From Mortierella alpina (lineage: Eukaryota > Mortierellomycota > Mortierellomycetes > Mortierellales > Mortierellaceae), in contig JANATF010000005.1 in NCBI GenBank assembly GCA_029449245.1, forward strand, positions 806,001 through 870,000: a stretch of DNA of 64,000 nucleotides, in the 5' to 3' direction. Under the pieces are notes generated by a model. It did no database searches. It saw nothing but the letters and a program-made list of their open reading frames with translations, and was not told where the DNA came from. Below are positions 10,282 through 22,900 of this stretch, piece by piece. The position numbers were made by a program, and so were the translations under genes. How positions within the stretch are numbered: the first letter of the stretch is position 1; each line of letters starts with the position of its first letter.

Positions 10282-10462
10282 CTTACAGCGAGCAGAAAGA
10301 CTCAATCGAGCATCGAAAACAGGGTTAAGGACGGCTACTGAAGCTCGTGATTGGTAGAGAGCCGAGAGCCCATCGACCGGCGGTTTTAACCGGTTCGATG
10401 TATATTCAGGCAAGGTTTGACCGGTGCAGGATCTTTGACCGGTTCCAATCCCTACAAATGCA

Positions 10463-12292
10463 ATCAACGCGATATTTCTGCATCAAGACCGACTTGCCTG
10501 AATAGCAGCGGTCAACATGGTATCGTTGATTCGAGGAGCGACGGCCATAAGTCCGCCAAGCGAGAAGGACGCGGCACAGAGCAGCGATCGTCAGCAGTTT
10601 GATATGGTGAACAAGAGGTACTCACAGGTTAGCTAGTAATAGAAAGTAGAGTAAAGCCAGAGAGTATCAGGCGGTCCCAATATAAAGCTCCGAGCTACCT
10701 TTGATTACCATCCTCAGCATCGGGATTACATCGGGTGAGGAGGGCGTTGTTGCGGTGGATGATGGTCGATGAGAGCGATAAAGCAAAAGAGTAAAAAGGC
10801 AATGTTGCAGTCGAGGATAGTCGATGAGAGGGAGAAAACAAAAAGAGGAAAAAGTTTGATGTGGGCACGTCGGAAGGAAAAAATATTCGTCCTGTGGTGG
10901 TCGACAAGGGTGACGAGACGTGATCCTTCCAGGATTTCGATTTCATCAAGACCATTTTGTGGGAGCGGTGCATCATGGGGTACCCGGGACAGAGGATCGG
11001 AATCCTTCATGTCGCGGCTTGGCCAGCGGTGTATTTTAACGCTTTTAACGCTGAAGCGGGTAACATGTAAGGGTGCATAAATTTTACAGATGTAGAGGTG
11101 GTGAGCTTTTCCTGAGTGTCTGGATGTGGGCTTGAAGGTCGTCAGAAGCAGAGCCCGTTTACCTATGCCTTCTGTGATCCGTCCTTCTTATTGACAAAAG
11201 TATATATGCCGTACCCCGACACTCTTATCGATGTCTATTGTGAAGAGCCCATCGAGCTCTGAACCTTGGCGATAGTAAGTAAAAAAGAGATGTGGCGATG
11301 ATAGACGAGGTGAATCCTGCGTACGACCAGAAGAGGAGTAGAGCGCTGAAGTGCACGTCCCACCGCGTTGCCAACCTCTTTGTCGCCATCTAGTTCTGAT
11401 GCATTGTCGAACTACTCCATGTGTCAGGGCAGATGAACATACCCCTCCCGACGATGCCACGCTCCCGCGCGAATCTGGGGTGTCCCTCTACCCATACCGT
11501 CGTCGAGGATAATTGACGCCAATGAAGTGAGACTGTGCGCCGATGAATGTGAGAAGATGCGAAGAGGTTTTGTTCGTATATGTGCAGATGCAGAAGCGAC
11601 GACGAAAAAAAGATGGAAGGGCGGAGGGGATGAGCAACTGGGTGATCAGGGTTGCTGACGACTCGGATGGGGTTTGAGACGTTTCTTTGGTCGAGTGACA
11701 GAGTCGCGTCTCATTTTGTTCCTGGATTTCTTGTAACCGTGCGCAACGATATGATTTGACCTGTTGCACTTGTTCGTCAACCAGTCAAATACTCAAATCA
11801 TTGAATAGTCACTCGTTCAATCGTCAAAGGGTCAAACGTTCAGTGTGCTAATCGTTAACGCCGAGTGGTCAAGATTCAGTCCCAGGGATATTTGCCTACC
11901 AAAGATTCACTTCTTGGTTCTGTCGCGCACAGGTGAGTCAAGACTCTTCTTGACGCTGTGTCTGATCAGATACGTAGGCTAATGGTCAATCGGTTAGTAA
12001 CAAATGACCAACCTAGTCAAGGTGGTAAAAATGGTCCATGACCAGTCAAACAGTTGGTCACCTTCTAACTTGGATAGCCAGCCATGTCAGTGAAAAGAGT
12101 TGAATATATTCCTTCCTTTTCACAAGTATCGGGGCCGCATCCTTATGTCTGAACGAGAGGTGATACAATTATGTCATTTGCTTACACTCGAGACAGAGAG
12201 CTACATGTTTGAGGTCAAGCCTGCAAGAATCAGGCAGAGGCTCGCCTTGGACACAACTGAGAAGGTCAGCAACGATTCTTTATAATAGTACG
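10463..12292. other. Gene-less spacer before Med15
   Basis: No gene recognised. Short frames on both strands (for example minus 11188-11460 and 11488-11769) have no domain or splice support. About 11,755-12,065 is unusually rich in GTCAA/GGTCA and complements, reminiscent of subterminal repeats of a decayed transposon, but no matched termini or duplication were found. Confidence 0.4.
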
Positions 12293-14760
12293 CTAAGCTG
12301 CTTCGATGCCGTCTGCCCAATCGATGTAACTAGCCATGAGTGCGTCTGGACGGCCATCCTCATTCAGAAGCAGGAGCTCGGCTATGGCCTCATCTTCGAG
12401 ATCTCGCTTGGCCCGTTTGCGTGGGCTTTCATCATAGACATCCCTGCCCGGACCGTTGCCGATACGCTTGCCCACAAAGCCCTCAAACGTGTTGTGCAGC
12501 ATGAACATTGACTCGTTGGCCACGACCTCGTCACCCACGGCCCCATGTTCATCCATTCGATTCAGTGTCTTGTACGTCGAGGTAAGGAACTCGAGGGGGT
12601 CCATCGGCTGCACCGGTTGCACTTTGTTCTCGTGGACTTGTTGCAACGCCTTGATCTGGGGCGTCACCTCCATAGACAGTATCTTGGTCTGCAGTCCCTG
12701 TGGCGCTCCTTGCTGCGTTGTCGTGGTAGGATGGACGAGTCCGGCCAACGGCTGAGACGTGCTGGTGCCGGACATGACGGGCGACAAATTTGTATTTCCT
12801 GGTATGACACCCGCGCCCCATCGAGGAGCTTGCTCCTGTCTATGCGGTTTTGCCAGCTCGCTCTGAATCTTTTGCAGATGCATCTTGGCCAGAATCATCT
12901 GCTTGGTTTGGAGACCGTTACCTGCCAGAATTCGTTGATATATTTGGTGCTGTTGAATAAGTCCATCCTTTGTCATGGTCTCGAGGTTGACAGGTTGAAG
13001 TGCAGTGCCATTTGGAATCGCTTGCGACGGTTGCTGTTGTTGTTGCGGCAATAGGGGGACCGTCTGCTGAGATGTCGGCATATGCTGCTGCAAAGTAGGT
13101 CCTTGAGGTACTATCTGCTGTTGCTGCTGCTGCAGCTGAAGCTGCGCCTGTTGCTGTTGCTGTAATTGCCGTGCCCTCTGTGCTAGTAGGATCTGTGACG
13201 ATGTGAGACTCGATCCCTCTTGCACTTTGATGATATTTTGTGCTCCAGGCGTGCCATCTTGCATTCCGGTGCCCGACAGTGCTGAGAGATCGGTCGCAGT
13301 GCCGGCAGGAAGGGCCTTGGACTGTTTCGGGGTGTCTGGCTGGCCTTGTAGTCCATTATTGGAGACTGATCCTGCCCGCTGCTGATTGGTAGGAGTAGAT
13401 ACTGAGGTTGCACCGGGTTCCAGGCGTGGCGATGCCGGAAAGGCGCTGGTAGGGGGCGAGTTGTTTTGTTTTCTTGGCGGTGGCAGCTTGAGATCGGCGG
13501 GCGTCAGCCCTACCTTGACCACGTTGTTGACAGGACCAGGAGTCATGGATGGCTGCTGAGCAGTCACTGCCGTTGCTGCAGAGCTGACCACTCCTGCCGA
13601 GACCAGGTTCGCTGCGCTGAGATTGTTGGGGAATCCACCTGCCAAAGCGCTGCTGGTCGGGATGTTCACAGGTACTCCCGATGCGCTTATCGCCGATACA
13701 GTCGGTCCTGTGGCAATTCCAGGGGTTGCACCGGTACCGCTGACCTGACCCATGTTGGTGGTAGCGCCTGTCACCGCTGCAGCCGCGGCCCCATTGTTGG
13801 CCATTTCTGTCTTGACCCACATGAAATAATGTTGCAATCGTTCCTTCAGCTTGCTCAAATTCTCAGGTGTTATGGTATATTGCTCAAGCTTGAGAGCGTC
13901 GAGCTGATCCTGGAACATGAATTTCTAAGATATGAGTATAGAGCAGCAAGCAAAAAAAGGAGAGAATTAGACATGCAGATAGGCAGATGCTGATGCTGGA
14001 GTTCTAGTGCTGGGTATTTCACCATCACACCAATCCTTGAGCTTCTGTGCTTTCTCTTATCCTCCACGATAATGAAAAACAAAGGGAGCATACCATTAGA
14101 ATCAGGCGTATCGTTGCATCGCGATTATTGGTTAAGGCGTAGAACACAGGCATGAGTTGATCCAGCTTTAGGTACATTGGCATCATTTGGTTCACTTGCT
14201 CCTTCACTGCCTGCTTCTGGTCTGGATTGAGGTCGTTCAGCGTATTAGGAGCAACTACAGATAAATAAAGAATGGTTGACAGGTTCATTAGACAAGGTTT
14301 TCGTCAGAAATGATAATACACGGAACTAGTTGCCAAGGTCGCAAAAGGCATACTTCGATTCGACTGGATGCGCTCGACCATGGCCTGCACAGCGGCAGCA
14401 GCAGCGGTCCGCGAGGCAAGTGGGATGTTGCGACCGGCGGCAGCCACAGGGGCGCCGCCTGCATTAATGAGATTTCCCTGTGCAAATGCCTGCTGAGGTG
14501 TTCCAACATTGGGGAGGTTGGCGTGCGCAGGATCCTGGTTTGATGCCGGGACGGACAAGGCATTGCCTGTGGTCATCTGGTTAATGCCACTGATATTCAG
14601 CTGCGGTTGGTGGACTTGAGATGTCTGTTGAAGTTGCTGTGGTTTTGCCCGTTGTGGTAGTTGTGGGGATTGAAAAATGGTTTGGGGCTGCTGCTGCTGC
14701 TGTTGAGACTGCAAATGCAACTGATGCTGCTGCTGTTGTTGTTGTTGCTGTTGTTGTTGC

Positions 14761-14796
<36 letters not shown>

Positions 14797-15399
14797 AAAA
14801 TTTGGGCCTGGAGCAATTGCTGCTGTTGCTGCTGTTGCTGAGCCAATTGCTGCTGTTTTTGTTGCTGTTGCGCCTGTTGGTGCTGCTGTAAGAGCGAAAG
14901 TTGCGCTTGGGCTTGTCTGTCTTGCTGAACTTTTTGATTGTGCTGCAAAAGCATGAGGTGGTCTGCACTGGATAAGCCTGGCGTTCCAACAGCTCCCTGG
15001 GGTACACGCTGTTGAGCAGTTGAATTCAGCTGAATCGCTCCATTGACTTGAGGAAGAACAGATGCTGGGAGCGCAGCGGAAAGCCCTGGAGGCTGCGGTG
15101 ACCTTTGCATCTGATGCTGAATCTGCTGTTGTTGTTGCTGGAGCAATTGTGCCTGGTGATTTTGAAGTAGCTGCTGATTTTGAAGGTGCTGGAGATGTTG
15201 CTGCTGCTGTGGTTGTTGCGGTTGGGACTGGGATTGAGGGACAACTTGCTGCTGTGGTGTCTGCGGCTGCTGTTGAGCTTGGGGCTTGAACACAGGCTGC
15301 TGGACAGGAACCTGATGCTGTTGTTGCTGCAGCAGGAATGGGCTCTGCTGCTGTTGCTGCTGCTGAGACTGCGGAACCTGTTGCTGTTGCTGCTGTTGC

Positions 15400-15461
<62 letters not shown>

Positions 15462-16229
15462 GTACAATCGCTGCTGCATCAGTTGCTGAAACGCTGCTTT
15501 TTGTTGAGGAGTCGCGTTGTGAGGTATGATCTGCTGGATCAGCGTTGGTGTCGAGGCCATGGGCACCTGGGACTGAGGCGAGCCGACAATGGGCGATCCA
15601 CCTGCTGCCTGCTGTGGCTGTTCCGATATCTGAGTGCGGATCTGCTGCAGCTTCCTGGAGTACGCCTTCAAGTACTCTGTCTAGAAGGATAAGGTCAGGA
15701 AGTCAGAGTCAGCATCGGCATTCCGCATTGAGTTGGCTGTCCATCCTGCTGCATCCTGCTGCATGCGCATGAAGTACCTACCTTGTTGGGCGAACGCTGG
15801 AAGGTGACATTCTCAAAGGTCTTTGCCAGCTCGAGGATCTTTTGGTCTGCGATGGTTGGGGACAATGACTTGAGTGCATCCGACCTAATAAAAAAAACGT
15901 TCAACTGTGAGCCATCTCCACGCTGGCTGGAGCATTACATAAAAAGACAATTACCCTCGGCAAGAGAAAACGTACAGTCTCTTGATCAGAACGAGGCGTT
16001 CGTCTGTGGGCAGTGTCTGGCGCCAATCCAACTGCTGCTGCTGCTGCAGCTGTTGTTGTTGTTGCTGTTGTTGCTGCTGCTGCTGGAGGACCTGCTGTTG
16101 GAGCTGCTGCTGCTGGAGAGCCTGTTGAATATGCTGCTGCTGCTGCTGCTGCTGTTGCAGTTGCTGCTGTTGAAGCTGTTGCTGCTGCAGCTGCTGCATC
16201 TGCTGCTGGAGGTGCTGCTGGTTTTGCAT
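12293..16229 (-). CDS. MED15: Mediator tail subunit Med15 (KIX domain, polyQ)
   Basis: Mediator subunit 15 (Gal11 in yeast), a nuclear coactivator whose KIX domain contacts transcription activators. Five exons read on the minus strand: 16229-15976, 15884-15782, 15680-14354, 14254-14094, 13924-12293, giving 1,158 residues with consistent phases. A glutamine run follows the start (MQNQQHL). The KIX domain is assembled across the first two introns (about residues 66-135): LDWRQTLPTDERLVLIKRL, then SDALKSLSPTIADQKILELA and FENVTFQRSPNKTEYLKAYS. A long Q-rich middle follows. A conserved helical block NTLNDLNPDQKQAVKEQVNQ lies before the last intron, and a C-terminal acidic/basic segment (RKRAKRDLEDEAIAEL) ends the protein. 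PolyQ is coded by mixed CAG/CAA. It shares a 560-bp divergent promoter region with the intersectin-like gene. The family call is firm from the KIX match; the start could be further upstream. Confidence 0.88.
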
Positions 16230-16582
16230 GTTGATCACAGGGCAGGGAGCCAGCGACTAGACGAGAGATGAGGCAATGCACACTCCAGAGGGTTCTTTGT
16301 TACAGTGTGCGGGCGGGGGAGCACTGAGGACGGGAGACTGTCGATGGCCGTGGTGTTGCGGTCCGGAAGCAGAGCGGCGGCGGCGGCGGCGAGCGAGGAA
16401 GAGACACGCGTCTGGCTGCTTGTGGCGAACGAGCAAGGGTGGGGGAGCAGGCCTCGGGGTGGATGCAGGGCGGGCAATGGATGTGTCTGGCAGGCAGCGA
16501 GCGAGAGGCCGCAAACAACATCACAGGTGCCCGCCAGAAAATCTGCTCACGTCACAGCTAGGTGGGCGGTGTCTCGGCTGCC

Positions 16583-16674
16583 ACCATCCATCCATTCGTC
16601 CCATCCCATTCGTCCCATCCCATTCGTCCCATCCCATTCGTCCCATCCCATTCGTCCCATCCATCCCATTCGTC
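16583..16674. repeat. 14-bp tandem repeat in a divergent promoter
   Basis: Five copies of ATTCGTCCCATCCC in perfect tandem plus a sixth spaced by 18 bp, in the intergenic region between Med15 (minus) and the intersectin-like gene (plus). It gives long frames on the minus strand that are repeat artefacts. It may be a regulatory or slippage-prone element of the shared promoter. Confidence 0.85.
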
Positions 16675-16789
16675 TCCTTCGGCCCTTGCTCTCCACCACC
16701 CCTCTTGCCAAACACACGCCTGACGGGTCTCTGCGTCTGGCAAACACTCCTCCTCGTCCAGGCAACCCTGCCCGACAGCTGCATCCATC

Positions 16790-16860
16790 ATGTACGGCAA
16801 CAACATGAACCAGCAGCAGCAGTACCAGCAGTACCAGCACATGCAGCAGCAGCAGCAGTT

Positions 16861-16908
<48 letters not shown>

Positions 16909-19900
16909 ACAACAACAACAACAACAGCAACTGCAACTACAACAACAACAACAACAGCAGCAGCAGCAGCAGAACTACCAATCCGCTGTTGGCGCCAACT
17001 TTCAGTACAATGCTGGCTTTGGCCAACCCTTGATGCAGCAACAGCAGCAGTATGGACAGATGATGCCCCAACAGCAGTATCAGCCGGCTCGGCCTGGCTG
17101 GGCAGTCTCCAGGGAGGAAAAGGCCCAGTACGACCAGATATTCTCTGCATGGGACCTTGACCACTCTGCCTACATCAGCGGTACGTAACTCGTCCACCTC
17201 CCGTCTATCCACCCCTTCTTCGCTTCTCTGGCTAACTCGCCTTGCTTGATGCTCCAGGAGAGCGCGCGCGCGAGATTTTTGGATCAAGCGGCCTTCCGCA
17301 AGCAGACCTGGGCCACATCTGGTATGTCCTCAAGAGCGGATGCTGGCCGTCTTATGACGGGTGCTCACAATTTTGCGCCATGGCAATTAATGTTTTTATG
17401 CACGGTATAATTATTCTTCAAGGGCTCTTGCGGATCCCAACAACCAAGGAAAGCTCAACAAGGACGAGTTTGCTGTTGCCATGCATCTCGTCTACAGAAA
17501 ACTCAATGGCGGCGACATCCCTCCTGTGCTGCCCGACGACCTCATCCCGCCATCCACGCGCGATATCTCTGAAACGCTCGACTTTGTCAAGCGCTCGCTG
17601 ATGACAGACATCCCCTCCAAGGCTGGCTCCACCAACTGGGGCTCTTACGGATCCCCTGCGAGCCAATCTACGTCTCTGTCCAAGAGACTCAGCGTGCGTT
17701 CGCCAGACGATGTAGGATATGTGTCTTCTGCACGGAGAGGCAACTCGTCCGCTACTTCAGCCTCCCCTGGCCGCAGCTACGGAACTTCAGAGACATCCAT
17801 TGGGCGCCTTCAGAAGCAGATCAGCGAACAACGGGTTGTTCTGGATGCCACGCTCTCGACTGCCTCTGGTCACGCTAGCTCTGCAGAGGACAGAGACATT
17901 GTGGATCTAAAGGAGCAGATTCGAAATGCCCAGGCCAGACTCTTGTCCTCTTCGAACCAGTCCATCCACCAACGATTGGCGAGTGGAGCCCAGGATCTCG
18001 CACGCTTGCGCGAGGAACGCAGAAACATGGATCAGGAAGTCGGGGCACTGCTCCGAACCGTATCTCTGATGGCGAGCAAGGTCCGGGAGGCTGACAAGAG
18101 TCTGGAAGAGTCACGTCTCGAATTGGCCAAGCTAAAGTCCGGAGGCGCTTCTGCCACCGATGCCGGCATTGTTGGAACAGGGCCTAATGGATCCATCACA
18201 GCCGAGGATCGTATGAGGGCCAGGATCGCACTTATGAAGGCCCAGCGCATGGCTGCTCTAACAGGAAAGCCCATTCCGACAGCAGCTCAAGCTGGGATCG
18301 ATCCCGATCAGGCCGCGCGTATCCGGGCCGAGAGAGATGTCAACGAGCAGAACGTGGCAGAGGTCGAGTCTGCAGTGCGTCGTCTGGAGGACACCATGAG
18401 GCAGCTGGAACGTGATCTCGACATACACTCGAGCCCGAAGGACAGCCGAGCGGACAATGATCGTCGAAAGTGGGAGGAAGGCTCAGGTATCGAGTCCGAG
18501 GTCACTCGCCGTTTCATTCTGGAGATCAGAGCACCAACAACGCCTTCGTTGCCAACTGCATCCTCCTACCTTTCTCCTTCGTCCGTTACCTCTCGAGTCA
18601 ACACCGCTTCATCGGTGTCGGGAGCGAGTCGCTACAATGCTACGTCTCCCATACTTTCATCCTCTCCAACCGTGCCATCAGCATCCATCACATCCTCGCC
18701 TTCATCCAGTGTTAGTCTCGTTGGCAAGACCCCTGAGGAGCGTCGTGCCATCATCCGCGCCCAAGCCGAGAAGCGATTGCGGGATCGCCAAAACGACATT
18801 CTAGCAAAGTCGCAGTCCAGCCGCGCAGAGGCAAGCTCCCCAGCACTCGCACCCGCCACACCTGACGTTGATGCCTTCACCAGCGCTAAATTTGAGGAGG
18901 CAGAGAGATTGGCTCGAGAAAAGCTCCTCGCCAATGCAGAGTCGAAGCGCCGCCACGCAGAGCAGGAACGACAGGCCGAAAGAGACATGAAAGCTGCTCA
19001 AGAGAAGCAGGCCGAGCAGGATCAAAAGAGCAAGGTCAATGCTCTTCATGAGGAGGAGCGTCGTGCTGAACGTGAGGCCTTGGCACAGAAGGAGGCCGCC
19101 GAGAGAAAGATCATTGAAATGCAGGAGCAGCGGCGAATCGATATCGAGCGGGAAGAGCAGGAGGAACGCGAGAGAAAGGAGCGGTTCGCTCAGTCGGCCA
19201 TGGCGGCCAAGCAGCAGCATCAGGCAGCGGCGGCACCGTCCCCAGAGCCGATTAAGAAGGAGCCGATCCGCATTACACTCGACTCGAATCCGTTTGCGAA
19301 GCATCGCAAGTCCATCTCGTCGTCCGATGATGATTGGGACACCACCAGCCCCGTCCATGCTACCGCACCCGTAGCAGTGCAGGGTGGTGCTACAGCTGGC
19401 TCCAACTCTAACAACCCGTTCTTCCGCATGATATCTTCCAACAATGCGGCCCAGGCGGCGACCCCTGCTCACTTCAAGGACACGTCCGATGGCTGGGATG
19501 TGGTCGAAAAGGACGTTGACTTTGTGGATCAGCTCTCTCAGAAGCTATTCTCGACGCCATCCAGTGCTACCAATACCGCGGTTGTGCCTCCTTCCGATGT
19601 CTTGACGCCCTCTGCGAGCGCTCCTCCTCCTCCCCCACCTCCACCATCAGTTATGCCTCAACCTCCAAGCGATGTTCTACAGATATCCGCGAGTGCTCCT
19701 GTGGCCCCACCACCTCCACCCGTTGGCGTCCCAATGCCGATAGCTGCAGCACCTGCACAAGCAGCTGCCGCACCAATTCCTCCCCCAGCCCCGGCTGCAC
19801 CTGTTGCTTCTACAGCCCCGGCTGTCGATGGATCCAGAGGTGCTTTGCTCAGCCAAATCCAGTCCGGCATTCGCTTGAAGAAGGCCGTCACCAAGGACAA

Positions 19901-22900
19901 GAGCGTCACGAAGGGCGTTGGTAGGTGCTTCATGCTATTTCATTTTTCATATCCACGCGACTTCTTAGTATTTCCTATCTAACTATGGATTTTATGGTCT
20001 TGTTGCTTCCGCCGTAGGACGAGTTATGGGAGATAGCTCTTCAGCTAGTCATGAGGATTCCAGCAAGAGTGCAGCCACTGAGACCCACATCGTCTCCAAC
20101 TCGGAGCAGCGCCCCATGGGTATGCCTGCACTCGGCGGATTGTTTGCTGGCGGCATGCCGACTCTCAAAAAGTCGGCGGGTGTTGCGACTGGCCGACTGG
20201 ACGGTGCTGCAGCAGATGCGTACGATAGCCGCCGTGAGAGCACCGATTGGTTTGGCCGTTTAGCTAGCCATGCCCCGACTGAGAACTCGGCGCCTATCAC
20301 AGCCCCGGCCTTAGCCTCAGATATACCGGCTGCTCCAGTAGCAGCACAGGCTTCAGAGTCGATCCCCCGGTCGGAAGAGCCACTTCCACAAACGCAGCAG
20401 CAGCAACTGTCGGAAGCACCCGTCAAGGTTGAGGAGGAGTTCTTAGAAAACAAAGTGGACTTTGCAAACGGCTACAGAGCCAAGGCGCTGTGGAGCTACA
20501 GCGCCGTCGCGCCAGATCAAGTCAGCCTCGAAGCGGACGACTTTTTACGCACTTACCCTTCCAAAGAAGCTGGCAATGTGGATTGGGTGTATGGTGTCTC
20601 TGAGAAGGATGGTTCGATCAAAGGCTGGCTCCCAAAGGCCTATGTTCAGCAAGTCGATGGTAAGTTTTTTTTTTTTAAAAAAAGCAAGACCTTAATGCGA
20701 ATAACGCTAAATGTAGCCTGAATTAACACGCATGATATGGCTGGACATGTAGAGAAATTCAAGGCCAAGGTTCTTTTTGCGTATGCAGCGCAGAACGAAG
20801 GCGAGCTCACTGTTCAGCGAGGTGACATTGTTGAGGTTATGGAGAAACCCGACCCACAGTGGTGGCGAGCACAGAGTGCTAGTGGCCTGACAGGGGTGTT
20901 GCCTGCGACATATTTGGAAGAGTTTATCGAGGGCCAGGCACCGTTAGTTGGTAGGCCATCTGTGTCCTTCCGGATTCTGGGAGAGGAGGAGCACTGACAT
21001 AATGTGCTCGTTCACTAATGACCTATCTTGGCTCTACTGCTCATAGAAACCCCTATCGCACGGGCCAAGGTCCTGTACACGTACGCGGGACAAACTGATG
21101 AGGAACTCTCCGTGGACGTGGGCGAAGAGGTCGATATCATGGAAAAGCCCGACCCTCTGTGGTGGCGCGTCAAAAGCACCGGGGGCGATATCGGAATGCT
21201 TCCGGCAACCTATTTAGAAGAGTTGGAAGGGCAGTCCACTAGCGGTTAGTGCATTGCATTGCTTCGATTGTCCCCCCTTCTCGCTTTATCCTGCCTTATC
21301 GCGCTTCACATCCTTCCCCTGTTATGCCTTTTTTTTGAATGTTATACCGTCCTATGTTTCCTGTGCATCCCCTACCCTGTTCACCTTGATGGAGTGGAAT
21401 GTCGACAGGTCAACGTAGCTTTCTCTCTCGCAGTTTTCTTCTCGTTCGAGAGGGCTCATTAAAGTGATCTGATATCTGTGGGTATAAAAAAGAATATTCA
21501 TGAGTGACTAGAACATCCTGTTGAAACTGAATATCGCTACCTTTTCTTTATTTCCATTTTATCTATATATGTCGCTACCATTTGCTCCGCCGCCTGATTC
21601 ACGTCGCTGATACAGCCTTGGATGCCGTCGACAGTGAGTCAGAGTACGAGTCTGCTGATGACAGCAGCACCGAGTACCCTGCCTCCGACTCGAATTCGAA
21701 TTCAAACTCGGACTCGGATTCAGACTCGGACATTGACACGGACACTGATTCTGACGACACGGATGCAGTACCCATGGATGTGGCGGCTACCATTCCCAAC
21801 AGGGTCACTCCTGCGATTGAGATAGCGCGAGCGTCGAAGCATCGTCCAGCCCCGCCAAGACCCGTTGCGAGGTCGAGAACATTGAACACACCCGTCCTTT
21901 CCACCAGCGCCCCTTCGCGCCCTAGCGCGCTTCTCAGGAAGCAGTCTGAAGGCTCGTTGTCATCGCACTTGACCGTTCCCACAGCATCGGTCTCAGGATC
22001 TCGTCAGCGATCCGGAAGTCACTCAGGCGCTATGACAGAGTCGCAGATCCAAAGGAGCCACGCGTTGACAGGTGCATTCAATCGCTCACCATCGTCCTCG
22101 GGTGAGCGCTCTCCGAGCCCCTCGCTACTTCATGCACCGTCCTGGACTTCGTCTGTGGCTACCAGCGTCTCCCAGTCAATGAGTGGGAAAGAAAAGAAGC
22201 GCCAAGAAGCCATTCACGAGTTGATTACGACTGAGCAAGTATACCTGACCTATCTGTATTTAGTGCGAGACGACTTTCAACGGCCTTTGCTGGACCAAGG
22301 CTTGATCAGCGCGACCGAAAGCAGCACCATCTTCAAGGAGTGGTCCAGCCTACTGGAGTTGTCGCAGAGCATTGTGGACGAACTCACCCAGAGACAACAG
22401 AGTGATCAAGGTGTGGTCCTGGCTGTTGGGGACGTGATCAACAGCCACATTGTCGAGCGTGCGGGGTGTTTCATGCGGTACTGTGCAAACCATCGCGAGG
22501 CAAGTGTGCTATTGACAAGGCGAATGGCGGAGAGCAGGCTCTTGATGGAGTTTATGAAGGTAAAAAAAACAACGTTTTATACTGTACGCGATGAAGTATT
22601 GAACTGTTGGAGGCGTGCATAGCATTTTTCCAGCATTCACCCTGTTTTTTTCATACTCTTGTCGCCGGTGCGTCCTTTGTTTCAGCATGCCAAATCTAGA
22701 CCTTCGTGCCGTGGCATGGACATCTCCAGCTTTTTGCTTCAACCTCTCCAGCGCATCACACGCTATCCCCTGCTTATCAAGAAGGTATTGCATGTTTACA
22801 AGTGTGTTGGACATTCATAGTTAGCTGGCAGAGGATAGCGGCTGACTGCCCTTTACACCATGTTATATTCTACTGTGTGATCGGGTAGATTTTGGAGTAC

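Larger units (their letters stand above)
9334..10454. mobile_element. Ac-like MITE containing nested foldback element C
   Basis: Termini are a perfect 16-bp inverted repeat, TAGGGATTGGAACCGG at 9334 and its complement ending at 10454, flanked by a perfect 8-bp duplication CAAATGCA (9326-9333 and 10455-10462). The TAGGGAT start and 8-bp duplication are typical of hAT elements of the Ac type (established family feature). Without the nested element C and its extra duplication the MITE is about 284 bp. Its arms carry repeated GACCGG/AACCGG motifs, as expected for subterminal transposase-binding repeats. No coding capacity. Confidence 0.85.

Noticed and set aside
10432-10465. tRNA T-arm-like GGTTCCAATCCC
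   Set aside because: No acceptor stem or anticodon arm fits; it is the terminal inverted repeat of the MITE at 9334-10454.
12456-13993. Several long plus-strand frames opposite Med15
   Set aside because: Low-complexity antisense of a glutamine-rich exon; the minus-strand frame has the KIX gene continuity.
15180-15692. Plus-strand leucine- and alanine/valine-rich frames
   Set aside because: They are antisense shadows of the Med15 CAG/CAA polyglutamine coding region.
16547-16936. Minus-strand frames with WDEWDGTNGMGRMG repeats and polyL
   Set aside because: Product of the 14-bp promoter repeat and antisense polyQ; no homologue or start context.
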